Assembly: GCA_000708835.1 (NCBI GenBank)
Contig: DF237104.1
Location: 103,101 to 167,100, forward strand
Direction: 5' to 3'
DNA: 64,000 bases
DNA from: Klebsormidium nitens
Lineage: Eukaryota; Streptophyta; Klebsormidiophyceae; Klebsormidiales; Klebsormidiaceae
Below, piece after piece: positions 21,901 to 31,184 of the stretch. The notes beneath the pieces are model-generated. The model ran no database searches. It was not told the origin of the DNA and saw only the letters and a program-made list of their open reading frames with translations. How positions within the stretch are numbered: position 1 is the first letter of the stretch; each line of letters opens with the position of its first letter. A program made the translations under genes and the position numbers.

Positions 21901-24900
21901 ACCCTCCTGCTTACCTGTCAAACGCGTGCAGCATCATCAGCCGCTCGCACAGCTCCTCCAGTTTCGGACGGTCCGCACGCCCGACGGCGTCCACCTTGTT
22001 CAGCACAAGCGCGTGCTTCTGACCGGTCGGCAACTGCTCGCCTAGCTTGGCAATCATGCGAGGGATCCGCGGATCCGGCCTGCGTTAACACAATTCGGAC
22101 GGTCAAAATCTGGGCGCATAAGTAAAGCCGTCAGACGGTCTATGATCACTTCGACCTACATTTGAACCGTCCGCATAGAGAGTTTGGACCGTCCGGAAAT
22201 AGCTCGCCAGCTTGGCAACCATAAGCGGTATTCATGGATCAAGCCTGCCAAGGTCCGGACGGTCCGCAACTACTGCACTTGTAATCGGACCGTTCGCAAA
22301 GAGAAAGCAAAATTTGGACCGTTGACAGAGCTTGTCAGATTGCCCTTCAGTGAGACAAGCTCGGGTCCAGTGGCAAAACAGGGAGGGTTTGGGCAGTCTA
22401 GCGCGCACTTGATAGAAAGAATCAAATACCGGACCGTCCACAACAAAGAGACATCTCCCGTGCCACTCGTTACAGAATATTCCCTCAGCTTTCTTTTTCC
22501 ATGCTCGTCGACCACGACAACGACGGGACGGCAGTCCACCTCCGCTCTTTGCGCCCACTTCGCTCTCACCCCTCTGCGCTTTTTACACTTTCCTAAAAAC
22601 CAAACATACTGAGACAAAAACAATAGGCTCAGCTGAATCCCAAAGTCCTGACTTCCAGAACCTTTGTTTCTCTCCTCTCGGTTTTCCCGCGCGACGTCGA
22701 TCACAACAATGACGACATCGCAGTCCACGCCCGCCCTCTGCGGCGGATTCACCAGCTGTTGGTTCGTGGTGACCTTGTCAAAAACCAAGAAAAAATTACA
22801 ACAATATTCACATTCCATCAAACAGAACAGGCTTGATAGCATCACTATCCCTCATATTCCGGAGTTCCTCACCTCTCAATCTCCCGCGCAACGTCGATCA
22901 CGACAATGACGACATCACAGTCCGCCCCCGCCCTCTGCGCTCGGTTGACCAGCTGCTGGTTCGTGCTGCGCAGCTCACGCCCCGGGGCCAGGCTGGCGAG
23001 CCCCGGGGTGTCGCAGACGACGAGCTGCGTCGTGCGGTGCGTCGAGACGCCGATGATCGGCGCGCGCGTCGTGTTGGTCTTGGCGGACACGGCGGACACC
23101 TTGGTGCCGACCTGTCCGAAAAGGAGGGGGTTAGTATCCGAAAAGTGAGACTTTGGTCCAGATTTTTGAATCAGTGTGGCACTCGACCAGCTGCGTCGAG
23201 CCGTGCACCGAGACGCCAACAATGGGGGCACGCGTCGTGTTGCTTTTAGCGGACACGGAGAACACCTTGGTGCCGGCCTGTCCGAATGGGAGGGGCATAA
23301 GTGTCCGAAAGGTCGAAACCTGGTCCAAATTGCGGAACAGTGTCGCAAACGACTAGCTGGAGGAGCGGTGCGTCGAGACGCCGATGATCGGCGCGCGCGT
23401 TGTGTTGGTCTTGGCGGACACGGCGGACACCTTGGTGCCGACTTGTGTCCAAAGAGAGGGGAATAGCGTCCAGAAACGAGGGCTTGGATTCCGGAAATGG
23501 GAACTTGCAAGTCCATAACGGGGGTACTGAAGACCAAGAACGAAAGATTTCGTCCGAATGAGGAAATTGTCGACTGGAAACGTGTGGATTGTTGTCCGAA
23601 AAGGACGGATTGTAGTCCGAAAACGAGGGGATCTGCTATCCAAGAGCGAGGGGTTTGTTTTGAGAAAGCAGTGGGATGGAGGTCCGGAAACAAGAAGACT
23701 TATGCCCCAAACGGGGAACCTGACGTTCGGGAACGAGACGACCAATCCGCAAACGATGGGACGGATCGTCCGGGAAGTACAGGTGGTGTACCGATTTTCT
23801 ACGTCAGAGCGTATGAACGACAGATCTACACGTGCTTCTCCAGACCAGTGCTCCGAAACGCTGATGGTGGCACGCAAACTTTGATGGTCTTTCGTTATTA
23901 CAAAACCTACTTTGGAGCGATTGAGGGGTTTGCCGCCCAAATGGCAGGCTCTTGTCGTCCGAGAAGGAACGGAGCCGTGCAAGTTCGCACGTAAGTCAAA
24001 CTGCTTCGTGCCTTCTTTCGAGGAGAACATCCTAGAATCCTAAGCACTCAGGATCCTAGAACCCTTAGGGCAGCCGACCTGGGCCAAAGACGGGCAGGTG
24101 GCTGCAGTCCCTGATTATGTCTTGTAAGTTCTGCGGCGGAGATTCTTGTCAAAGATGAGGGGTTCATCCAAACCAATCAACATCTAATATAAAAGCCCTC
24201 TCATGAGATTGTGTGGCGAGGCCACTCTGATAAGACCATGTTGGATTAAGGGGGTTGACCTCAATCTTTCACCCAGTTGATGTGTGTTAAGATGAAAAAA
24301 GATTGTGAGCTGTCTCACAAAACTGAATACGTTGATTAAGCGCAACCTGACCTTTGCAGCCTCAATTTGACTCTAGTTGCGTTTGTGAGATGTGAGATGT
24401 AGCTGTGAAGGCGTTAATTCCAACATTCCCTCCTCCTTCCCGATTCACTTCTTGTCGTAATTTCACCGCTCTTTTCAGCAATCTAAGTTTTCACTTTGCC
24501 AATCAATAACGCGACTTACCAGGGCATTCGTGAGCACCGACTTCCCCGCATTTGGTGGCCCCATAATTGCCAGTCTCAGCGACTTCTGCTTTTCCACGGG
24601 AACTGACGCCGAGCCCTGCCGCTCCTCCTTTTCTTCCTCCTCCAGTTCTCCCTCGCCCTGCCTGTCCAACTGAGTCAGCCACGTCCGAAGCTCCTCAAGG
24701 TCCGGAACGCGTTCAGACGCGTCCGAGTCGTCCAGAAAGCGATCTGAGCCGTCCGAATCTTCTGAGAGGCGTGCTGAAACGTCTGACCTTCCCAATTGGC
24801 GCTCTGAAAGGTCGCGTGTTGGCGCATTATCCATTACCCGAGCGTCTGTTTCTTCTAGCGTTTCTAAACTTCGGTTATCCTCACTAGCTGCTTCACCTGA

Positions 24901-26151
24901 ACGTGCGGAAGAGCTTCGTGTCTGAATGTCAGTGCTTTTTTGCTGGGTCAGCTGATCCGATTCTGCCCCCCAAGGGCTCGTTCCGTCTGCACTGGATATT
25001 CTTGCTCTGCTCCCGGTTGACTGGGCTTCTTCCTCAATCCTAACAGCACCCGACAACCTCCCCGCAAAATCCCTCCCCTCCCCCTCAAAAGAGTCAAGCC
25101 CTCTCTCAGAAGTACTCGCTTCTTGACAGCTGCTGTCCAATCGGTTGCCGCTTTCCAAACCTTGCTCAGAGAACACCCCCGGCACTGTCTGAGACTCCTC
25201 TTGTACAGCTTCTCCCACCGATCGCCCTATCGCACCAGTCTGAATGCCATCAGTCGTACCTCGGACACTCTCAGCGATGTCCTGGGCGCCATCTACACTC
25301 TCTTGCTCTGCAGCAGACTGTCTGAAACCTTCGTCGACGTCAGGAGCCACTTCGTTCCACAGGTCGCCTGTCAGAGCCGCCCCTTGCCGCACCTGAAACC
25401 GTCCGCTCCAAGGGGCCTCTTTGTGCACCCCAAACCCGAGCCGCCGCGGTTGTGTCCCGCCCCCTAGTTGCCCCCCTTGCCTTCTCACAGAGCTCTCCCT
25501 TGTTGTTGCTACTCCAGCCTTCGCCCCGTCAGGTTTTGGTCGAGCTTTTACTCCACCTGCATTAAGTTGAAATTTTTCCCTTTTAACGAGCTTTGACTGC
25601 ACTTCCGCCTCACGCTTTGCTTCCGTAGCCCCCGTGCTTTTTAATCCCCCTGCCTTACCTGCAATTTGTTCTCCTTTCCGCCGCCCTTCATCGATGTGCG
25701 CTGCGTTCTTCCCCACCGCACGCGCCCTTGTCTCGACCACCCCCTTTTTCGCACTTTCCCGATTCTCCACTACAGCACCACCTTCTGCTCTCATAGCTTT
25801 TGGACCTCGCACCCGCTCATCGTTCCCAGTATGCCCCACCGATTCCCTCTCCCTTTCCGCCAACTCTTCCGCCCTCTGCAGAGCCCATCTAATTTCATCC
25901 GCCCCGAGCGCCGCACTCTCTTCCGACCTCAGCAGGGGGTTCCAACCCCACTCATCTTCGGCCCCCCTCCGCGCAGCTTTGTTCCTAAAGCCAAGCGCCG
26001 CCGAACCATGCAACGTCCTGCATTGGGAAAGCAGCTCGCCAACAAAGCCTGTGCTGCCGCACTCTAGCTTGCCTGCAGGCCAAGCTGCTGTCAAGAGGCC
26101 CTGTCTGGTGGACCCTGAGCGCAGCCAAGCCCAAAGGGGCCCCAGTGCCAT
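18993..26151 (-). CDS. ERA-like GTPase with KH domain, probably mitochondrial (ERG type)
   Basis: ERA-family GTPases bind 16S-type rRNA and assist small ribosomal subunit assembly. Exons in transcript order are 26151-24520, 23111-22873, 22079-21915, 21363-21297, 20779-20657, 20180-20056 and 19083-18993, giving 813 residues with all phases agreeing. GTPase motifs: G1 GPPNAGKS at about 531-538, G2 in TNTTRAPIIG, G3 DTPG at about 578-581, G4 NKVD at about 651-654, G5 TSGKRG at about 683. The KH domain follows, with KKIKAMVVGKKGATIKQITL and ending NIRVEGT. The MGPPNAGKS and KTNTT wording resembles plant mitochondrial ERG rather than chloroplast ERA. The N-terminus is rich in Ala, Ser and Arg and compatible with a mitochondrial presequence. 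Exon 1 adds about 520 low-complexity acidic residues, far longer than usual. Exons 2, 3 and 6 have echoes in adjoining introns. Confidence 0.85.
19546..19882 (-). repeat. Downstream echoes of ERA exon 6 (KH exon)
   Basis: Copies of the 3' part of the exon and its donor end occur at about 19808-19880 (good match: gacttgctgtattgcagccc, then atcgcttcgatcttcttccg), and weaker ones near 19690-19750 and 19546-19630. In transcript sense they lie after the real exon at 20180-20056. Confidence 0.75.
21627..21865 (-). repeat. Two downstream echoes of ERA exon 3
   Basis: The end of the NKVD exon plus donor is repeated at about 21630-21700 and 21768-21860. The real exon donor is at 21909-21914. Spacing between copies is 141-143 bp. 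Shared sequence includes cttacctgtcaaa-gcgtgca, then agctcgcgcagct and gacggtccgcac. Confidence 0.85.
22190..22250 (-). repeat. Upstream echo of ERA exon 3 (acceptor side)
   Basis: agctcgccagcttggcaacc and ggatcaagcctgcc resemble the acceptor side of exon 3 (real acceptor at 22080-22082), offset about 165 bp. Together with the two copies at 21627-21865, this exon has echoes on both sides, each with the polarity expected for its side. Confidence 0.7.
22495..22790 (-). repeat. Two downstream echoes of the ERA exon 2 3' half
   Basis: The segment encoding NQQLVNRAQRAGADCDVVIV and its neighbours recurs at about 22660-22790 (good match, translating NQQLVNPPQRAGVDCDVVIV) and at about 22495-22560 (weaker). 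Both lie after the real exon (23111-22873) in transcript direction. Spacing is about 190-197 bp. Confidence 0.85.
23181..23447 (-). repeat. Two upstream echoes of ERA exon 2 (G2 exon)
   Basis: Copies of the acceptor and the first 90-100 bases of exon 2 start at about 23277 and 23442; the real exon starts at 23111, so spacing is 165-166 bp. The translated copies are GTKVFSVSAKSNTTRAPIVG and GTKVSAVSAKTNTTRAPIIG. The outer copy is therefore identical over the G2 region, yet it stops soon after. Using either would lose the DTPG motif. Confidence 0.9.
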
Positions 26152-26562
26152 CCTGAGGAGTGTACGCTCACCGCTCAGCCTGCCTGCAGGAAGCCAAATC
26201 CCAGCATTGTCAATGCCAACAAGCTCACTTTATCTTACAAACTTTCACAATGTTTTGACTGCGTCCATGATCACATCATGGAAGACCTCCTGAAGAGCAC
26301 CAGGCAAGCTACTAGGAGAGTCGCCTTGTTTTAGCCTTGCTCAACCGTTTCCTTTAAGCCTGTCTCTGTAACCGGTTCACGCCTTGCCAAAGGCGACTCG
26401 AAGGGGTTTACGTTTCGATCAAGGACTTCAAGGACGACTCAACCTGGTTTGCAAGGTTACAGCAAGCTAGTTGAAGATACCTACACTCGTGAGAGATCAG
26501 CAGGAGACATTCGCACCTGACCTTGTGCAGGTGACTTCAAGCACAGCCGCAGTGCTATCCTC

Positions 26563-26988
26563 ATGTTCCATCCAGGCAGGTTTGGGGCCTTGAGTATCTC
26601 GCGACCTTCCTTCCAGGTTGATGATTATCGTCCCTCTGAGAAGCCTTCTAGGACCTCCTACCGCGGTCTTGTTCTGTCAGCAGTAGGGTGTGGCCTTCTG
26701 GACGGGCCGCTAGACTTCCAGGTTGGTTACGACAACAGCCAACAGCCCCCCTCCAGGTTTCAATTCTGGTTGTTCAAGGACAGGAATAGACCTAGTGTCC
26801 GCGCTGAGCTCAGGAGTGTAACTCGTAGAGTACCCCTCCCAGTCTACGTCCTGCCTCACATTACAAAAGAGGAGTTCCTGAGGGTACTGGAGAAGCTGAC
26901 ACCCCCTGTCCAGCTCGTAGAGGGGATTTCCGCCGTTATCGGAAGAACCTTCGAAGCCCGTGCAGGTGTGTTGGCTAACAAGACATGA
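26563..26988 (+). CDS. Hypothetical protein, 141 codons
   Basis: I do not recognise this protein. It is an open frame from ATG to TGA with balanced composition, Pro/Arg-rich at the N-terminus, and a plausible helical C-terminal part (HITKEEFLRVLEKL). It lies about 410 bp from the divergent ERA start codon. Its stop overlaps the next start as ATGA, an arrangement unusual for nuclear genes. It may be one exon of a larger spliced gene reaching 29171, part of a mobile element or pseudogene, or an unspliced ORF. Confidence 0.4.
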   Translation: MFHPGRFGALSISRPSFQVDDYRPSEKPSRTSYRGLVLSAVGCGLLDGPLDFQVGYDNSQQPPSRFQFWLFKDRNRPSVRAELRSVTRRVPLPVYVLPHITKEEFLRVLEKLTPPVQLVEGISAVIGRTFEARAGVLANKT

Positions 26989-27212
26989 AGCAGCCGTTGC
27001 GCATCGCTCTTCTTCACGACAGCCAAAGCGGAGCCTGGGTCTTCAGAGATCTGGAGGGGCTGGGGATCATCGGCGAGGCGGTATCAGTGGACGGCGCACT
27101 CAGCAGCGCAAGAGCGATAGCGGCTTCGCTGCTCAGAGAGCATCCCGAGATCTCGCGTGACCTCGACTTCCAGTCCTGTCCTGCCGGCTGGACAATTGAT
27201 GATGCATATTGG
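26985..27212 (+). CDS. Hypothetical exon, 76 codons, overlapping the previous ORF
   Basis: Reads MKQPLRIALLHDSQSGAWVF and continues with ISRDLDFQSCPAGWTIDDAYW up to a good donor (TATTGG then GTAAGC) at 27213. The composition looks coding. An upstream in-frame stop three codons before the ATG argues for initiation at 26985. The next exon is uncertain. A coding-like frame at about 27402-27498 (contains RLPELDRVSVIVQPVEAAST) is in the wrong phase for a simple join. No family is recognised. Confidence 0.35.
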
Positions 27213-27954
27213 GTAAGCAGTTGTGTCAGGAGGAAAGAGCCTTGTCAAAGAGAGTTGTTATACTTCTTCAAGCGCTGCTTGCTTAGACGCAGGCAGATAC
27301 TTACTCAGACTGAATTCCGCATTGCTGAAACTCTGGTGCAAGGAGTCCATTCGTTGTAGGATGCACCAGGTTGCCAACCTCATTGGATTTGGATCTCCAG
27401 CGGCAGACTCCCTGAACTGGATAGGGTTTCTGTCATCGTGCAGCCCGTGGAGGCTGCTAGCACTCCGGAAACCATGGATCGGCGACAGCTTGGCAATGGT
27501 GAATCTCACAGTCATCTCTTGTGGAGTTGGTCTCATCTGTCAAGGGTCTTGCCATTTGCTTCAAGCAGCAGGCATTTTGGGGCTTCTTTGTTCAGCATGT
27601 CCTGAAAGCATTGCTGTCAAACTTGAGCTGCAGCTTGAAAGGATCCTGGTTAACTTCTGCTGATCCCACTTGTGCTCAGTCACTGAAGTTTGTTGTGCAG
27701 TTGCGTTCCCTCAAGAAGAGCGCCTGCCTTAGAGCCTGGTAGGTATCACTCTCGATGTCACTGCTCCTGGGAATGCAAGCTCAAGAACTGCCGTTGGAGA
27801 CATAAGGTGCATTTGTCAAGTGCTTCACTTACTGCCGTCCTGCGTCACAATGTTCTTGATTGTTCTTCATGTCATCCTTGCAGGAGAGCGCAACAGCGAA
27901 CGGTAAGGTCACCATGTTACTTCTCTGTAGCAGACTATTCCTAGTGACTCAGTT

Positions 27955-28890
27955 TGGTCCTGCCTCAGACCTTGCTTGTGCGGCCCTGCCATGCGCTGTG
28001 CATCACTTTATAACTTGGTTTCTTGCAACAGCGTAATTGGCAACTTCTTTCAGTGATCAGATTTGGCCGTCTTTGCGTATGGTTAAGTGGCAGGTCATGG
28101 AAGACTTTGTCCAAGCAGCAATGAAGATTCTCTCCAAGAAGCAGATTCTAAAACCTTTCCTCGTTATTTGCAGCACTTCTGGATGATGCTCCTGCCCTAT
28201 GCGTCAGGGGGACCAAACGCCCCAGGTAAATAGGTTAGCAACATGAACAGTGTTCCAGCAGCCAAACGGCTTATTGCCCGGAACCGAAAACTGGTGGGAT
28301 TGAACCTCCACAGGGTCACCTTCGAAACCCCAAGGTTTCGTGTCCGGGCAAAACGCCGTTTAGGAGATGTAGAGGGCTGGTTTAGGTGGGTTTCACAGCC
28401 AAACACCCATTAACCTTCTTCTAACATTGTTCCTAACCCTCCCCTCAGACCAACCGAGGACCGCAGCGGCCTCGGGACATCAAAATGAACCAATCTGGAC
28501 CGTCAAAGTCGGGAAGTCTCTCATCTGACGGTGCGGAACATGGTTCACGGACTTTGAGTGGTGTTTGGTCCCCCTGCTATGCGTAGCCCGACCGCGCCGA
28601 CAATTCGGTGAGTGTAGTTAGAAGGCTCGGGACAAGATTGACTGCTTTCCTTCTCACATCCGGTCATTGGTTTTGCGTTCGCGTATCTGGCCCTGCCATG
28701 TGTGCATGCATCACAGTGATAGCTGGTTCCTTGCAGCATCGGGTTTGGCATTTGCTTCTAGCAGAGGCAGTTTGCGCGTCTGCCTTTAGATCAAGCAGCA
28801 GGCCATGGAAGGCCTTGTCCAAGCAGCAGATTATGGAAGGTTTGCTTCCAAGAAGCAAGTTCTGAAGATGCCTTTGGCAATGTGCAGATC
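27955..28890 (+). repeat. Direct duplication of about 200 bp interrupted by the MITE
   Basis: About 27985-28170 (ggccctgccatg, ggtttcttgca, ggtcatggaag-ctttgtccaa, caagaagcagattcta, tttgcag) is repeated at about 28690-28888 with many differences. Each copy ends in an acceptor-like tract. Only the second precedes the coding-like exon at 28888. Confidence 0.7.
28205..28576. mobile_element. hAT-like MITE, 372 bp, with 8-bp target duplication
   Basis: The ends are perfect inverted repeats CAGGGGGACCAAAC at 28205-28218 and its complement at 28563-28576. The 8-bp sequence CTATGCGT lies directly before (28197-28204) and directly after (28577-28584) the element. An 8-bp duplication with CAGGG-type ends is the signature of hAT transposons. 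The interior has further palindromic sequence (ccaaacggcttattgcccgg versus tccgggcaaaacgccgttta) and no coding capacity, so it is a non-autonomous element. It sits between two copies of a local duplication. Confidence 0.85.
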
Positions 28891-29171
28891 CTGTGCCGTT
28901 CCTCCCGCCAGAACACGCGGCTGCTCTACATCGCATTGGTGAGTGTGAGTCAAAACTTTTAGGACAACAGCATGGGTGCCTTGGGCCGCTTTCTCTGCAT
29001 GCTCTACACCCAAAATTCAGAGCAATTCTAGAGCAACTTAACAGAAACGGGCAGAGGAAGTGCGCCTCATAGCGCGGCTGCTAATGGGAAGTTGATGTGT
29101 GTTGTGCAGCGCAAGTGCATGCCCATCTGCTCAACGAGGATACAGAAGTGACAGAAGCAGCGGAGCCCTGA
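28888..29171 (+). CDS. Two 3'-terminal exons of an unidentified gene
   Basis: Exons 28888-28938 and 29110-29171 join in phase and read PVPFLPPEHAAALHRIAQVH then AHLLNEDTEVTEAAEP and stop. Good acceptor (TGTGCAG) and donor (GTGAGT) signals support them. This is probably the C-terminus of the gene whose upstream exons lie in 26563-27500, but I could not connect them. Function unknown. Confidence 0.45.
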
Positions 29172-31184
29172 GAATGGTAACTGCCGGCAAGCTCAACATC
29201 GAATCACATGACGTGTGTCGCAGTAGGTGGTTCTTGATGCTGAAACATGCACATTACTTGATAAGCGGGGTTAAGTGCCCTAGGATGGAAGCATTCGAAG
29301 TTGCACACCTAGTATGGCCTATTGCAAGTGTGCGTTTTGTCAATTCCGCTCTTTTTGCAAGCCCTCAACTCATTGTATTCCATGCAAGGTCAGGGGCGGA
29401 AGACAAACGGTCCGGGATGTGATAAGGAGTGGTTGTCTGGTCATCCTTGTTTCCAATAATGCATATGCGCAAAGAGTAGGAGTTTGGTTAGCGTACGGTT
29501 CATAGGCATGCATTGATGGAGCGCATCAACGATTATAGAGCATCTTCTATATATCCACTATGTTCTTGGGGCCACTTCTGCCATTTCGAGCCTTTGAATG
29601 TGTAATCATACTTCACTCATATACAAGTTCATGGACCCAAAATGTACAGAAGCTGCTCACAAAGGTGAAGTCTTGGAGACTTCATGCACCTACTCGTGAA
29701 GTTATACCTTTTGAGTTCAGCAGCTTGTGATGAACACGGCTCTTGCACCCTGATAAAGAAATTTCGGTACCGATGTGCAGAATCCAAGTGTTTTTAAAGA
29801 CCATTTCGTATAGTAAAGACCATTCCAGACATTATATTGGAGAAAGAGGAAAAAGAAAAGACATTAGGTAGTTCTAGTATTGCTTTTTCTTTTGAAAGAA
29901 ATCTGAGAAATATGTATGTAAGGTCACTGGTGGCTTAGGGACGAGGGCCGGATATTCGGCTCTTGTCTCTAAGCCCCCGCCAGAGTGCTCGGGTGGCCGG
30001 AGGCGGGTAACTGGGGGTCCGTACTGCACCGGCGCGCCGGAACAGCTTTCGACCTGCGGTACGGCCCTACTGGACAGTGGATCCTGGGGGGCATGCCCTG
30101 GCGCTCTCTGATGGGCGCAGACTTTATGCCGAACTTCATTTGGCTTGCTGCCTTGCTACCGCTGAGTGTGGCATTAGCGCGTTTATCGACGGTGATAGGA
30201 ACGGCAGCTTCGGGGGGCGACCATTCTGCACATGAAGCAATGCAAAGGAAGCCAACTAGCTAGGCTTCTCTCCATTGGCCGATCAGGGCTGATCAAGAAT
30301 TTAATCTAATGTGTAATTTTAATTTGTAAAAGAAGGCCCGGTACTACGAGGTATAGTAGTACCTATACCGAGTGCGTGCTGGCCGATTTTCAGGGTAAAT
30401 GAGGGCCGGTTGCCCACAACATTGCAAGGATCCTGATTCCGTCATAGAAGTAATCCTCGGATGTGTTAACGGGACGCGATCAAACATCCAACCATCTATT
30501 TATACATGGCATGGAAGCCTGTATATGGCCTGCGTGGATATGGTACATTAAGGTGTGTTGTAATCAGAACAACATACTCCATGCATCTGTATGTCTATTC
30601 GGAGTCTTCACAAGTTGCTACCAAGCCACACAACGGGCGGACTTCCAACATTCAGATCTGCATGTGGCTGCACGTTAGTAAATGTCTCACCCGTCAGCTG
30701 ATTCCAAAAATCGCCTCAAGTCTGAAGTATCTCCAACGCTCCTTATCCATTGGCCAATCATCGGATTGGATTCAGTGCTTTCAACCATTGCCATGGACAG
30801 ATGGCTAGGATAAGGTTTATCGACATGGTCACACTTTGTTGGATTCTGAAGTTTACCTTGGCCCAAAACTCAAATTGAGCGACTAGGTTCAATTGTTATT
30901 GTGGTACCGGCTGCTAGACACATGAGCAATAAAAGCTACTGAAATCCATACTAGCGCAACTTAGACACCGACCTCGCTCGACACCTCTATCAATCGAGAT
31001 AACCCTCCATATCGTTCTCAAAAGTTCCAACAGACCAATAAATTAACCACAAGCTCGAAAGCACGGTTCTCGTTCTACACAATTTGACGCGACGCCTTTC
31101 CGGCGCAGAAAGATCCACCAATGTAGGATCCGATCCTCACAACGTAGAAACGGCTTCTTAGATAGCGGACGAACAAAGAATGAG
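29172..31184. other. Intergenic region with one weak ORF
   Basis: Mostly A+T-rich sequence without recognisable genes. An open frame at 29985-30263 encodes 92 residues with one hydrophobic stretch (NFIWLAALLPLSVALA) and sits in a locally GC-richer patch; I do not recognise it. The 3' UTR of the reverse-strand glycosyltransferase gene must lie close to 31184. Confidence 0.45.

Noticed and set aside
25634-26293. Long forward ORF opposite the ERA first exon
   Set aside because: It is a shadow of the reverse-strand coding exon; its translation is Ser/Pro/Arg low complexity without motifs.
29985-30263. 92-codon ORF with one hydrophobic stretch
   Set aside because: No recognisable family, no splice partners and no supporting context; mentioned only in the intergenic entry.
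30463-30808. Possible retrotransposon fragment
   Set aside because: No reverse transcriptase, integrase or RNase H motif is visible in any frame.
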